Counted from the stretch's first letter, positions 43,896-53,814 are shown. The stretch is DNA of 64,000 nt from Enterococcus_D sp050529585 (GCF_050529585.1 NZ_CP172882.1:62001-126000); one strand, 5' to 3'. The notes: a model not told the origin generated them from the sequence alone. A program made the numbers and translations.

Positions 43896-46349
43896 ATGAT
43901 TGAAACCAATTATGCGGTCAAAGGCATGACCTGTGCTTCTTGTGCCCAAACGGTAGAGAAGACAGCCAACACACTACCAGGTGTGGAGATTGCCAGTGTG
44001 AATTTAGCAACTGAAAAATTGCATATTCGCTATGATGATCAACAATTACAGGAGGCGCAATTGGCCCAAGCTATCGCAGATGCTGGATATCAAATGGTTG
44101 GTTCGCAACAAAAGGCTGCGTTTGGGGTCAAAGGGATGACTTGCGCATCTTGCGTACAAACAGTAGAAAAAGCGGTACAGCGAATTCCAGGTATCCATTC
44201 AGCCGCTGTCAACTTGGCAACAGAAAGGCTGACTGTGTCTTATGATCAGACGATGACAAGTCCGCAAGCAGTCATGAAAGCTGTAAAGGATGCTGGATAT
44301 GAAGCACAATCTATAGCTGAATCGACACAAGATGATAAAGCAAGCCAACTGCAGCAATTGTGGCGCCGCTTTTGGTTATCAGCGATTTTTACTGTGCCAT
44401 TGTTCTATTTGGCAATGGGAGAAATGATAGGCTTGCCTATACCTAGCTTTTTGGCACCTATGGCGCATCCAGCAACTTTTGTGACAGTTCAGTTCTTACT
44501 GGTCATACCTGTGATGTTGCTTGGCAGCCCTTTTTATCAGGCAGGGTTTAAAGCACTGAGCAAAGGCCATCCCAATATGGATTCATTAGTGGCCTTAGGA
44601 ACAAGTGCCGCCTTCTTATATAGTCTATATGGCACGATAATGGTCTATCTCGGCACTATCCATTATGCGATGCATCTTTATTACGAATCGGCTGCTGTGA
44701 TTTTGACTTTGATCACTTTGGGTAAATACTTGGAGGCTGTTTCGAAAGGCAAAACATCGGAAGCCATTAAGAAGCTTATGGATCTTGCACCGAAAAAGGC
44801 CCGTGTCCTCCGAGGTATGGGGACGGATGTGCAAGAAGTAGAAGTACCGATTGAAGAAGTTGCAGCGGGTGATCTATTAGTTGTACGACCAGGTGAAAAA
44901 ATTCCAGTGGACGGGGTGGTCACCTCTGGCAAATCAGCAATCGATGAATCAATGATCACGGGTGAAAGCCTCCCTATCGAAAAGCAAGCTGGAGATAAAG
45001 TCATTGGCGCTAGTATCAATAAAAATGGTACTTTTCAATATGAAGCTACCACCGTCGGCAATGATTCGACATTGGCTCAAATCATTCAGCTTGTTGAAAA
45101 TGCCCAAGGTTCGAAAGCACCAATTGCTCGAATGGCGGATAAAGTATCTGGTGTCTTCGTCCCGATTGTGATTGGGTTAGCGCTTTTTGCAGGTTTGGCT
45201 TGGTTTTTCCTTGGTCAAGAGTCATGGATTTTTGCATTGACCATTACCATATCTGTTTTGGTGATTGCGTGTCCTTGCGCACTAGGGTTAGCGACACCTA
45301 CAGCAATCATGGTTGGTACTGGTAAAGGTGCAGAAAATGGGGTCTTGATCAAAAGTGGCGATGCTTTAGAAACAGCGAGAAGTGTCACAACGATCGTCTT
45401 TGATAAAACAGGGACCATCACCGAAGGCAAGCCAGCGGTAACAGATCTGCTGCCGATTGCAGGTCATACAACAGCTGAATTACTGCAAATTGCAGCCTCT
45501 ATTGAAAAAGGGTCAGAGCATCCATTAGGAGAAGCCATTGTGGCAGCAGCAGAAAAACAGCAGTTGGCATTATTACCGGCTTCAGATTTTGCAGCTATTC
45601 CAGGACATGGGATCCAAGGAATTATTGCTGGTGAAGAAATTTTATTGGGCAATCAAAAGTGGCTGCAGCAAAAAGCGATTCCTGTATCTGACTTGTCGGC
45701 ACAAGCGATGCAATTAGCAGAAAATGGCAAAACACCGATGTATGTGGCTCATGGTGGTGTGGCAATTGGACTGATTGCGGTGGCAGATACCATCAAAGCC
45801 AGCAGTCGACAAGCCATCGAACGCCTGCACACAATGGGCGTGAATGTCGCGATGATCACGGGTGACAACGCAAAAACGGCGGCAGCGATTGCCAAACAAG
45901 TCGGTATCGATCAAGTCATCAGCGATGTTCTCCCAGAAGACAAAGCGCAACAAGTTGCTTACTTGCAGCAATCTGGTCAACGAGTGGCCATGGTGGGAGA
46001 TGGCATCAATGATGCACCAGCATTGGCACAAGCAGATGTGGGAATTGCGATTGGTACGGGTACCGATGTCGCGATTGAATCGGCTGATATCGTCTTGATG
46101 CGCAGTGATTTGATGGATGTGCCTGCGGCAATTGAACTAAGTCGTGCGACAATCAAGAATATCAAAGAAAATCTTTTTTGGGCATTTGCCTATAACGTAT
46201 TAGGAATACCTGTAGCCATGGGGCTGTTGCATCTTTTTGGCGGGCCATTATTGAACCCGATGATCGCGGGCGCTGCAATGAGTTTTAGTTCTGTTTCAGT
46301 TTTGCTTAATGCCTTGCGCTTGAAGCGATTCAAGCCAACAAAGGCTTGA
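43896..46349 (+). CDS. copA: Copper-transporting P1B-type ATPase
   Basis: An 817-residue copper pump. Two N-terminal heavy-metal domains each carry GMTCASC. Further motifs are TGES in the actuator, the CPC in helix 6 (CPCALG), the phosphorylated Asp in DKTGTIT, SEHPLGEAI and GDGINDAPAL. It exports Cu(I). ATG 43896 behind AAGGGGGAG is preferred to a TTG at 43857. It is monocistronic, with no copY or copZ in the neighbourhood, unlike the E. hirae copYZAB operon. Confidence 0.95.
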   Translation: MIETNYAVKGMTCASCAQTVEKTANTLPGVEIASVNLATEKLHIRYDDQQLQEAQLAQAIADAGYQMVGSQQKAAFGVKGMTCASCVQTVEKAVQRIPGIHSAAVNLATERLTVSYDQTMTSPQAVMKAVKDAGYEAQSIAESTQDDKASQLQQLWRRFWLSAIFTVPLFYLAMGEMIGLPIPSFLAPMAHPATFVTVQFLLVIPVMLLGSPFYQAGFKALSKGHPNMDSLVALGTSAAFLYSLYGTIMVYLGTIHYAMHLYYESAAVILTLITLGKYLEAVSKGKTSEAIKKLMDLAPKKARVLRGMGTDVQEVEVPIEEVAAGDLLVVRPGEKIPVDGVVTSGKSAIDESMITGESLPIEKQAGDKVIGASINKNGTFQYEATTVGNDSTLAQIIQLVENAQGSKAPIARMADKVSGVFVPIVIGLALFAGLAWFFLGQESWIFALTITISVLVIACPCALGLATPTAIMVGTGKGAENGVLIKSGDALETARSVTTIVFDKTGTITEGKPAVTDLLPIAGHTTAELLQIAASIEKGSEHPLGEAIVAAAEKQQLALLPASDFAAIPGHGIQGIIAGEEILLGNQKWLQQKAIPVSDLSAQAMQLAENGKTPMYVAHGGVAIGLIAVADTIKASSRQAIERLHTMGVNVAMITGDNAKTAAAIAKQVGIDQVISDVLPEDKAQQVAYLQQSGQRVAMVGDGINDAPALAQADVGIAIGTGTDVAIESADIVLMRSDLMDVPAAIELSRATIKNIKENLFWAFAYNVLGIPVAMGLLHLFGGPLLNPMIAGAAMSFSSVSVLLNALRLKRFKPTKA

Positions 46350-46384
46350 GCCGTTCTTGGTTCGTCAGAATAGAGGGAAAGATG

Positions 46385-46427
46385 AAAGATAGACCCTTAA
46401 ACAAATGTTAGGGGTCTATCTTTTTTT
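46385..46427 (+). terminator. Terminator after copA
   Basis: Arms AAAGATAGACCC and GGGTCTATCTTT followed by T. Confidence 0.85.
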
Positions 46428-46497
46428 GACCATAGCTATACAGAGTAGATAAAAGAACGTTGACGTTACTGCACGCATGCAGCAGCGACAACGTTCT

Positions 46498-47214
46498 TTA
46501 ACTTTGGACATCCAAAAGAGAATAGGCCCGCATATCATAGCGGTTGCGGCTGCGAGAAAACTCGATCGGCTGACCATCTTTTTGGTAAATGATTTGCTGG
46601 ATCTCCAGCACAGGGTCATCTTTTTGGCAATGAAGATATTCTTGGTCATAAGACGAACTTTTGTCAGCGGATATCGTCCGGTAGGCACCAGCAAACTGGA
46701 CCCCTAATTCACCTTTGACATAATCATAGATTGAGTGTTCTAAATGGCTGCGATTCAGATTTGGTACGAGATGCACCGGCATATGTGTATGCTCTAAAAT
46801 AAAAGGTTGATCTTCAAGGATCCGTAAGCGAACGATCGCATAAACTGGCTGTTCTTCTTTTAGCATCAGCTTTTCTTGGATTGTTGCATCCGGGAACGTC
46901 ACTTGAAAATCAATGATTTTACTGGTCAGTTTTCGGCCAGCTTTGGCCATCTCTGTGGATAATCCTTCATAAATGGTTAACGTTGTCGTATCTTTGTCAA
47001 CAAAAGGATGGTTCAGAACTTTGGTTCCAGCACCACGTTGTGCATAAACTAGCCCTTCCAGGGCCAAGATACCGATTGCTTTTTTGATCGTCATTCGGCT
47101 GACACCGAATTCAGCAACAAGCGCAATTTGATTAGGCAATAAACTATCTGGCGGATAGGTTTGATTTTTTATTCGATTCCGCAAAATATCAGCAATTTCT
47201 TGGTATTTTGGCAT
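46498..47214 (-). CDS. GntR/UTRA-family regulator of beta-glucoside use
   Basis: A 238-residue regulator with a GntR winged helix (NQIALVAEFGVSRMTIKKAI) and a UTRA effector domain, which binds phosphorylated sugars. It lies just after the EIIC gene on the same strand and near the GH1 gene, so it most likely controls both. The operator proposed at 48700-48715 fits this class. Confidence 0.88.
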   Translation of the reverse strand: MPKYQEIADILRNRIKNQTYPPDSLLPNQIALVAEFGVSRMTIKKAIGILALEGLVYAQRGAGTKVLNHPFVDKDTTTLTIYEGLSTEMAKAGRKLTSKIIDFQVTFPDATIQEKLMLKEEQPVYAIVRLRILEDQPFILEHTHMPVHLVPNLNRSHLEHSIYDYVKGELGVQFAGAYRTISADKSSSYDQEYLHCQKDDPVLEIQQIIYQKDGQPIEFSRSRNRYDMRAYSLLDVQS

Positions 47215-47283
47215 CTAATCACCTCGAGAGAAGTATGGCTGAAAAGAGCGGTTTCGACAAACTCAATCTGCTTTTTTCATCAG

Positions 47284-47322
47284 CCATAAAAAAGAACTGC
47301 CGACTAAAGGTAAGTCGGCAGT
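47284..47322 (-). terminator. Terminator of the EIIC transcript
   Basis: Arms ACTGCCGACT and AGTCGGCAGT; read on the minus strand they are followed by a T-rich run. It lies between the EIIC and GntR genes, so GntR may be partly separate. Confidence 0.75.
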
Positions 47323-47358
47323 CTGGCATACAGGCAAGCGTGTTGCACTGCGTTGATT

Positions 47359-48633
47359 CTATTGTTCTAGACTTGGCTCAACTTGACGATCCAATACACG
47401 TAAGAATGGATACCAGATCAATCCGACGATCACTACATCAATTACCTGCAGCAAGCCGCCTAGCCATGAGTTGGTTGCAAGTACTCCGCTAAAGACAACA
47501 GGTACGGTCCATGGTACGGAAACGCCGGTTGGTGCAGGCACCAATCCTGCGGCCATCACTAAGTAGTTCAATGTAGTGACCACTAAAGGTGCTACGACCC
47601 AAGGAATCAAAATCGTTGCATTCAATACGATCGGCATACCAAAAATTGCTGGTTCATTTACATTGAAGATACCTGGAGCCAAAGCCAAACGTCCTACATC
47701 GCGGTATTGTTTTTTCTTTAAGACAAAAGCCATTAAAATTACAACCGCTAAAGTCATGCCAGAACCACCCAATCCAACAGTAAAGGTTTCCATAAATGGT
47801 TTGGTAACGATATGCGGCAGTGCGTCTCCATTTTGATACGCTTCCAAATTATCTAACATCAATGTGTTCCAAATCGGATCCATAACTGAATTGACGATGA
47901 TTTGGCCATGTAGACCAAAGAACCATAAGAATTGAACGAAGAACAGGGCCAATAAAGTTGCTGGCAAACTGCTGCCTAAACCAGTCAATGGTTTTTGGAT
48001 CACTTCATAGATCACATCATGCAGATTGGCATTGAAAACACCAGTCATGATCGCATTGATCACCAAGAAAACAGTTAAAGTGATGATTGCTGGAATCAAT
48101 GCCGCAAATGATTTAGACACTGCTGGCGGTACACCGTCAGGCATTTTGATTTGCCAACCGCGCTTTGTGATACGGCAGTAAATCTCAGCAGCTAGAAAAG
48201 CAGCAATCATACCGATAAACATTCCTTTTGCACCTAAACGATCCAATGATAAAACGCCAGAAACGGTTTCTCCAGATTCAGTCGTCATAAAGAAAGGGGT
48301 CAAAATCAAGAAACTAGCAAAAGAAACAGCACCGCCAAAGATACCTTCAACATCATAAGATTTCGATAAATAATAGCCAATACCGAAGGTGACAAAGACG
48401 GTCATAATACTCATTGTTGCATTTTGTCCATTACCAAATAGTGTACCTAGCGTTCCTTTCGTTGCGTCACTAAAGAAAGGTAAATTATTTAGTACAACAA
48501 CGATCGATCCGAACATGGTGATCGGAAAAGACAGCATAAACGCATCTCTTAATACTGTCAAATAGCGGTTTTGTCCTAACGCATTGGCTAGCGGCAAAAT
48601 CTTTTCAGAAAGTTTATCCATAAAACCATTCAT
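47359..48633 (-). CDS. PTS EIIC, cellobiose/lactose family (CelB-like)
   Basis: A 424-residue sugar channel protein of the lactose/cellobiose PTS with about ten helices (starting LTVLRDAFMLSFPITMFGSI; the late NEPAIFGMPIVLN carries the conserved Asn-Glu sugar-binding motif). It imports and phosphorylates a beta-glucoside with EIIA and EIIB, which are not encoded here. ATG 48633 behind AAGGAG is preferred. Divergent from the GH1 gene. Confidence 0.92.
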   Translation of the reverse strand: MNGFMDKLSEKILPLANALGQNRYLTVLRDAFMLSFPITMFGSIVVVLNNLPFFSDATKGTLGTLFGNGQNATMSIMTVFVTFGIGYYLSKSYDVEGIFGGAVSFASFLILTPFFMTTESGETVSGVLSLDRLGAKGMFIGMIAAFLAAEIYCRITKRGWQIKMPDGVPPAVSKSFAALIPAIITLTVFLVINAIMTGVFNANLHDVIYEVIQKPLTGLGSSLPATLLALFFVQFLWFFGLHGQIIVNSVMDPIWNTLMLDNLEAYQNGDALPHIVTKPFMETFTVGLGGSGMTLAVVILMAFVLKKKQYRDVGRLALAPGIFNVNEPAIFGMPIVLNATILIPWVVAPLVVTTLNYLVMAAGLVPAPTGVSVPWTVPVVFSGVLATNSWLGGLLQVIDVVIVGLIWYPFLRVLDRQVEPSLEQ

Positions 48634-48659
48634 TACTACCACTCCTTAAAAATGTCTTG

Positions 48660-48675
48660 TTGCAATCGATTACAA
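48660..48675. promoter_or_regulatory. Catabolite-responsive element (cre)
   Basis: TTGCAATCGATTACAA fits WTGNAANCGNWNNCWW on both strands. It lies in the divergent promoter region of EIIC and GH1, so CcpA should repress both when a preferred sugar is present. Confidence 0.75.
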
Positions 48676-48699
48676 TGACAATGTATCATGTTTTCTTTT

Positions 48700-48715
48700 A
48701 AATGTCTATACATTT
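48700..48715. promoter_or_regulatory. GntR/UTRA operator
   Basis: AAATGTCTATACATTT is an inverted repeat with arms AAATGT and ACATTT, close to the WATTGTCTATACAAT-type sites of UTRA regulators such as TreR. It sits between the divergent EIIC and GH1 genes. Confidence 0.6.
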
Positions 48716-48790
48716 TGTTGGAAAAGGATTGATTTTTGCAAAGGCTTCCTTTATGCTTAGATTAACAAAGAAAAATGAGGAGTGAGAGAA

Positions 48791-50179
48791 ATGGAGTATC
48801 AATTTCCAAAAGACTTTTGGTGGGGTTCAGCTGCCAGCGGCCCACAAACAGAAGGCACCTATGCAGGTGATGGCAAGGGTCCCAGTATTTGGGATCACTG
48901 GTATCAAGAAGAACCAGGCAAATTTTTTGATGGTGTCGGACCTGGTGACACTTCCCAAGTGTATAAACGCTATCGTGAAGATATTCAATTAATGAAAGCA
49001 ACTGGACACAATTCTTTTCGTACCTCGATCCAATGGAGTCGATTGATTCCAGAAGGAACAGGAGAAATCAATCAGAAAGCAGTTGCCTTTTATAATGACT
49101 ATATTGACGAATTGATCGCCAATGATATTGAACCATTTATGAATCTATACCATTTTGATATGCCTATGGCATTACAAGAAAAGGGTGGGTGGTTGAATCG
49201 GGCTACCGTTGATGCCTATGTGGCATTTGCCAAAACATGTTTCACTTTATTTGGGGATCGCGTCAAAAAATGGTTCACCCATAATGAACCGATCGTGCCA
49301 GTGGAAGGTGGCTATTTGTATCAATTCCATTATCCGAATGAAATCAATATGAAGCATGCTGTCCAAGTGGGCTTTCATGAAAACTTGGCTAGTGCACAAG
49401 CAATCGCTGCCTATCATCAAATGGATCTTGGTGGAGAAATTGGGATCATTTTAAATTTGACACCAAGCTATCCTCGAGATGCCAATAATCCTGAAGACGT
49501 CAAAGCAGCTGCTATCGCAGATGCCTTCTTTAACCGTTCATTCTTGGACCCTGCTGTTAAAGGCACATTTCCAGAAGAACTGGTAACAATTATTAAAGCA
49601 TTAGACATGGTTCCAGAAATGCAAGCAGAAGATCTGACAACGATCAAAGAAAATACAGTCGATCTGTTGGGCATCAATTATTATCAACCACGTCGGATCA
49701 AAGCCAAAGAATCAGCTGTGGATCACAGCCATGGGCCAATGCCAGACGATTATTTTGACACGTATGATATGCCTAACAAAAAAATGAATCCTTACCGCGG
49801 GTGGGAAATTTATGAAAAAGGCATTTATGATATTTTAACGAATACGCGAGAAAATTATGGTAATATCAAATGCTATATCTCGGAAAACGGTATGGGCGTT
49901 GAAGGAGAAAGCCGTTTTATCAATGATCAAGGTGTGATCGAAGATGATTACCGTATCGAGTTTGTCAGCGACCATCTGAAGTATGTCCATCAAGCCATTC
50001 AAGAAGGAACAAACTGTGTTGGCTATCATATGTGGACTTGCATGGACAACTGGTCATGGACCAATGCCTATAAAAACCGCTATGGTTTTATCTCTGTAGA
50101 TTTGGCCAATGATGCCAAACGAACGATCAAAAAATCTGGTCACTGGTTCAAAGAAGTATCCGATCATCATGGATTTTAA
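48791..50179 (+). CDS. GH1 6-phospho-beta-glycosidase of the PTS cassette
   Basis: A 462-residue GH1 enzyme. The acid/base is E166 (HNEP) and the nucleophile E365 (SENGMG). The phosphate loop reads SWTNAYKNRYGF; the Ser and Tyr are kept, but Lys is one place earlier than in LacG and Asn follows. It should cleave what the divergent EIIC imports. ATG 48791 behind GAGGAGTG is preferred to a GTG at 48782. Confidence 0.9.
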   Translation: MEYQFPKDFWWGSAASGPQTEGTYAGDGKGPSIWDHWYQEEPGKFFDGVGPGDTSQVYKRYREDIQLMKATGHNSFRTSIQWSRLIPEGTGEINQKAVAFYNDYIDELIANDIEPFMNLYHFDMPMALQEKGGWLNRATVDAYVAFAKTCFTLFGDRVKKWFTHNEPIVPVEGGYLYQFHYPNEINMKHAVQVGFHENLASAQAIAAYHQMDLGGEIGIILNLTPSYPRDANNPEDVKAAAIADAFFNRSFLDPAVKGTFPEELVTIIKALDMVPEMQAEDLTTIKENTVDLLGINYYQPRRIKAKESAVDHSHGPMPDDYFDTYDMPNKKMNPYRGWEIYEKGIYDILTNTRENYGNIKCYISENGMGVEGESRFINDQGVIEDDYRIEFVSDHLKYVHQAIQEGTNCVGYHMWTCMDNWSWTNAYKNRYGFISVDLANDAKRTIKKSGHWFKEVSDHHGF

Positions 50180-50183
50180 ATAA

Positions 50184-50313
50184 AAAGAGATGACAGAATT
50201 ATCGAAGACAATTAGTTTGCTGCCCGAGGACCGGAGTTTTGTTCAGGGCCTTATGGGAGGAGATCTTGGGTCCCTGGGTAAACGTACGTTGTTTTAGATT
50301 CTGTCATTTTTTT
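50184..50313 (+). ncRNA. Candidate structured RNA ending in a terminator
   Basis: ATGACAGAAT (50190-50199) pairs perfectly with ATTCTGTCAT (50298-50307), which is followed by seven T. Between them lie 98 G-rich bases with further complementary pieces (GAGGACC with GGGTCCC, and the self-complementary ACGTACGT). It could be a plain GH1 terminator with a very long loop, an RNA gene or processed 3' end, or a small inverted-repeat element. It lacks the conserved T-box sequence. No family was recognised. Confidence 0.45.
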
Positions 50314-50421
50314 GTGCTGTTTGTATCTTTTAGTAAATTTTGAGGAATCGGGTATACTATAAGCAGAAGGAAGGTTTGGCTGATTGCGATCAGTTGAATT
50401 GAGAAATGGAGTGATGGAAGA

Positions 50422-51249
50422 ATGAATTTGCTTTTTGCTATCGATGATCGGTTTAGCGAACAACTAAAAACGACACTCTATTCGATCAGGCAACATACCC
50501 AGCAAAAAGAAATCAATGTCTATGTTTTACAAGAGCAAACCTTGATCAAAACGGAAGAATTGCATTTTTTTTGTCAACAATTTGATATGCAGTATCATCC
50601 TGTTGTCATTGGTTCAGGGTCGATATTCAAAGAGGCGCCAGTCAGCGATCGCTACCCTGAATCAATCTATTATCGTTTGCTGGCACAAAATTATTTGCCA
50701 AAGGATTTAGAACGGATTTTGTATTTGGATGCGGATATTTTATGTATCAATGACTTGACCCCGCTTTATCAATTGCCTTTAGGAGAGGCGCTTTATGCAG
50801 CTGCCAGCCACGCGAAGTTGACAGAAATGACAACCGTTTTGAATAAAGTTCGATTAGGTAATTATGAATCCGAAGGCTATTTTAATTCTGGGGTTTTGCT
50901 GATGAATTTGCAGCAACTAAGAAGCGAAGTCAAGGAATCCGAAATTGCGGCATTTATCAAAAAAAATCAATTGAATTTGTTTTTGCCGGATCAGGACATT
51001 TTGAATGGCTTATATGGTGAGCGGATCATCGCCGTTCCAGACCACATTTATAATTACGATGTACGCAAAAATAGAACATACGAAACAATCAGCTTAGGCG
51101 AATGGCGAATGGACTGGGTGATCGAGCATACTGCACTGCTGCATTTTTGCGGCAAAGAAAAACCTTGGCAAAAAGGGTATCGGGGACGCTTTGGTGCGTT
51201 GTATAAATATATCGACCGTGATCGGCGAAAAGCTGAAACTGCATTGTAA
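50422..51249 (+). CDS. GT8-family glycosyltransferase
   Basis: A 275-residue retaining glycosyltransferase of family 8. The DXD metal motif is in RILYLDADILC and the C-terminal HFCGKEKPWQ is also conserved. It transfers glucose or galactose from UDP-sugar to a surface polymer or protein; the acceptor is unknown. It is not in a polysaccharide cluster. Confidence 0.9.
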   Translation: MNLLFAIDDRFSEQLKTTLYSIRQHTQQKEINVYVLQEQTLIKTEELHFFCQQFDMQYHPVVIGSGSIFKEAPVSDRYPESIYYRLLAQNYLPKDLERILYLDADILCINDLTPLYQLPLGEALYAAASHAKLTEMTTVLNKVRLGNYESEGYFNSGVLLMNLQQLRSEVKESEIAAFIKKNQLNLFLPDQDILNGLYGERIIAVPDHIYNYDVRKNRTYETISLGEWRMDWVIEHTALLHFCGKEKPWQKGYRGRFGALYKYIDRDRRKAETAL

Positions 51250-51390
51250 ACGTATTGGATCCACGCATACTGATCGATAAGAAGAGGAGCAAATATCTGG
51301 AAGCATCTGTGTAGCTGCATGTAAGCATGAGAGACCTCCTTTTCATCATTTCAATGGTACCATTAAGGAAAGGAAGAAGGAGTGACCATA

Positions 51391-51858
51391 ATGAAATTTA
51401 TTCTCTGGCTCGTTTGTGTGATCGGCATCGAAGCAACTGGTATTATATCAAGTTTATTTGCAGGTGATATCGCAGGTGTGTATGCCCAAATGGACAAACC
51501 ATTTTTAGCACCCCCTGGCGGTATTATTGGTATCGTTTGGACGATTTTGTATGCTTTTATGGGTACGGCGTTGTATTTCTTGATTACCGCAAAAGTCAAT
51601 CCGGTCTTTAAGAAACAAGCATATCTCTTTTTTGGGATCCAACAAGTGTTAAACTTCTTATGGAGTATTGTCTTTTTTGGTTGGCAAGCGTATTGGGCAG
51701 GAACGATCGTGATTGTCCTGCTTATTATATCCGTGATCATCTGTATGGTTTTATTTGCTCGGGTAGATAAGAAAGCACTGTACTTATTTATTCCTTATTT
51801 GATTTGGTGTTTGTATGCTGGTTACTTAACCATCGGCTTGACCTTGCTCAATGCCTAA
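51391..51858 (+). CDS. tspO: TspO/MBR-family protein
   Basis: A 155-residue five-helix membrane protein. The early APPGGIIGIVWTILYAFMG and the later WQAYWAGTIVIV and YLIWCLYAGYLTIG match TspO, which binds porphyrins and related ligands. A link with haem handling for cytochrome bd is possible but not shown by position. ATG 51391 behind AAGGAG is chosen. Confidence 0.9.
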   Translation: MKFILWLVCVIGIEATGIISSLFAGDIAGVYAQMDKPFLAPPGGIIGIVWTILYAFMGTALYFLITAKVNPVFKKQAYLFFGIQQVLNFLWSIVFFGWQAYWAGTIVIVLLIISVIICMVLFARVDKKALYLFIPYLIWCLYAGYLTIGLTLLNA

Positions 51859-51859
51859 A

Positions 51860-51899
51860 AAAAGCCGTTGCAGTCATGACTGCAACGGTCTTTTTTTAT
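51860..51899. terminator. Bidirectional terminator between tspO and pepF
   Basis: A 24-base perfect palindrome built from CCGTTGCAGTCA and its complement, with A and T runs on either side. Confidence 0.85.
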
Positions 51900-53701
51900 A
51901 GATATTCTTCTGTCAATTCCATAAAACTGTTGATGTCTTGCAAGACCATATCGATTCCAGCTTGCCAAAAATCTGGTTTCGTCAAATCGACACCTAGATG
52001 TTTTTGTGCCAATTCCTCTGTGGTCATTGCGGCAGTGTCTTGTAAAAGCGCGATATACTCTTCTTCAAAGCTAGCGCCTTTTTGATTGGCAAAGGCATAG
52101 ATTCCCATGCTGAATAAATAGCCAAAGGTATATGGGAAGTTATAGAATGGGACATCATCGATAAAGAAATGCAATTTGGCCGCCCAGAAGTGAGGATGGT
52201 AGCTAGAAAGTCCGTCTGCATAACTTTCTTTTTGTGCCGCAGTCATCATTTCGGTGATTTGTTCTGGTGAAACCAACCCTTCTTGTCGTGCTTGATAGAA
52301 GCTGTTTTCAAAAATAAAGCGGGCATGAATATTCATGAACATCGCGATGGCATTTTGCATTTTGGCATCTAGCAAGTTGATTTTTTCTTCTTTGGTCGTG
52401 GCTTCTTTCAAGGTTGCATCTGCCACGATCAATTCTGCAAAGGTACTTGCAGTTTCGGCAACGTTCATTGCATAATTTCGATTTAATTCTGGTAACTCCC
52501 ATAAGACACTGCTGTGGAAAGCATGGCCTAATTCATGAGCTAAGGTAGCCACTTCGTTGACTGAATTGCTATAAGTCATAAAAATACGTGATTCTTTGGT
52601 TTCAGGTAAGCTGGTACAGTACCCGCCAGGACGTTTACCTGGACGATCTTCGGCTTCGATCCAGCTGTTTTCGAAAGCAATTTGGGCAAAATCAGCCATT
52701 TTAGGGCTGAATTTTCGGAAATTGGTCAAGATAAACTCGGCCGCCTCATCAAAGGAATAGGTTCTTTCTTCCATATCGCCTAAGATGATTGGGGCATCTT
52801 GGTCTTGCCAAGCCATTTTTTCTTTGCCGAAAAGGTTGGCTTTACGGGTCAAGAAATCGACGATTGGTTGTTTATTTTTTTGGATCGTCGCCCACATTGC
52901 ATCCAATGTCGCTTTTTGTAGCCGGTTATATTCTAAAGGTTCTTTTAAATAGTCGGTCACACCATGCAATTTGAAAGTGGATAGCCGGAACCCATCGAGA
53001 TGATTTAACGTATCCGCAAATAGATCTTCTTTTTCTGCCCAAGTTTTTTCCCATGTATCGAACAATCGGGCCCGCACTTCAGCGTCAGGATCTCCCATCA
53101 TTTTATTGAAGGCTTGGCCAGCCGACAATGTGATTGTAGTCCCATCTTCTTGCGTAAAGGGAATTTCGATTCCTGCAACAATCGTGTCATAGTGTTGACT
53201 CCATGCATTCAAACCATCCAGACTGAGTGTATTGATGATATTTTCTTCGGCCTCTGACAACAACTCTTTGCCATCGCGACGAATTTCGCTTAAACGAAAA
53301 GCTACGGGTGCTAAAGAAGGATCTGTCATCAATGTTTGCCAATCATCCTCAGAAATTTCTGTCAATTTCTTAGAAAAGACAGTTTGAGCGGATTGTAAAG
53401 CTGGTAATTTGGCATACAGATCACCAGATAATAGTTTGGCTTGGTTGTCATTGACATTGGCTGATAACAACGCATTGATAAAACTGCCGCATTGAGAAAA
53501 ACCTTGGCTGATCGTTGCTGATAACTCGAGTAGGGCTGTTAAACCAGCTGCTGTACCTTCTCCACCAGGTGTCCATTCATCGACATGTGTACGATAGTTG
53601 GTGATTTGTTCTGTTAGAAGAGTCATCCGTTCTTGTAATGCTTTTGACTGGCTGCCTCCTGGAAAAATAGTTTCTAGATTCCAATTGATTGAATAGGTCA
53701 T
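51896..53701 (-). CDS. pepF: Oligoendopeptidase F (M3 family)
   Basis: A 601-residue cytosolic zinc metallopeptidase that cuts medium-length peptides. The zinc motif HELGH is in TLAHELGHAFHSS. Its length agrees with PepF. The chosen ATG 53701 follows AAAGGAGG at wide spacing; a TTG at 53710 is also possible. Confidence 0.93.
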   Translation of the reverse strand: MTYSINWNLETIFPGGSQSKALQERMTLLTEQITNYRTHVDEWTPGGEGTAAGLTALLELSATISQGFSQCGSFINALLSANVNDNQAKLLSGDLYAKLPALQSAQTVFSKKLTEISEDDWQTLMTDPSLAPVAFRLSEIRRDGKELLSEAEENIINTLSLDGLNAWSQHYDTIVAGIEIPFTQEDGTTITLSAGQAFNKMMGDPDAEVRARLFDTWEKTWAEKEDLFADTLNHLDGFRLSTFKLHGVTDYLKEPLEYNRLQKATLDAMWATIQKNKQPIVDFLTRKANLFGKEKMAWQDQDAPIILGDMEERTYSFDEAAEFILTNFRKFSPKMADFAQIAFENSWIEAEDRPGKRPGGYCTSLPETKESRIFMTYSNSVNEVATLAHELGHAFHSSVLWELPELNRNYAMNVAETASTFAELIVADATLKEATTKEEKINLLDAKMQNAIAMFMNIHARFIFENSFYQARQEGLVSPEQITEMMTAAQKESYADGLSSYHPHFWAAKLHFFIDDVPFYNFPYTFGYLFSMGIYAFANQKGASFEEEYIALLQDTAAMTTEELAQKHLGVDLTKPDFWQAGIDMVLQDINSFMELTEEYL

Positions 53702-53814
53702 CCCTATCAAACCTCCTTTAATATATTGAACCTATTCAAGTATAGCATAACTCAAGAAAAGTGGTTGCATCGATCATTGGAAATGGTAAGATAGGAAAAT
53801 GAGGAGTGAAAACG

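Noticed and set aside
50184..50313. T-box riboswitch
   Set aside because: The conserved T-box sequence and specifier-loop layout are absent and the downstream gene is a glycosyltransferase.
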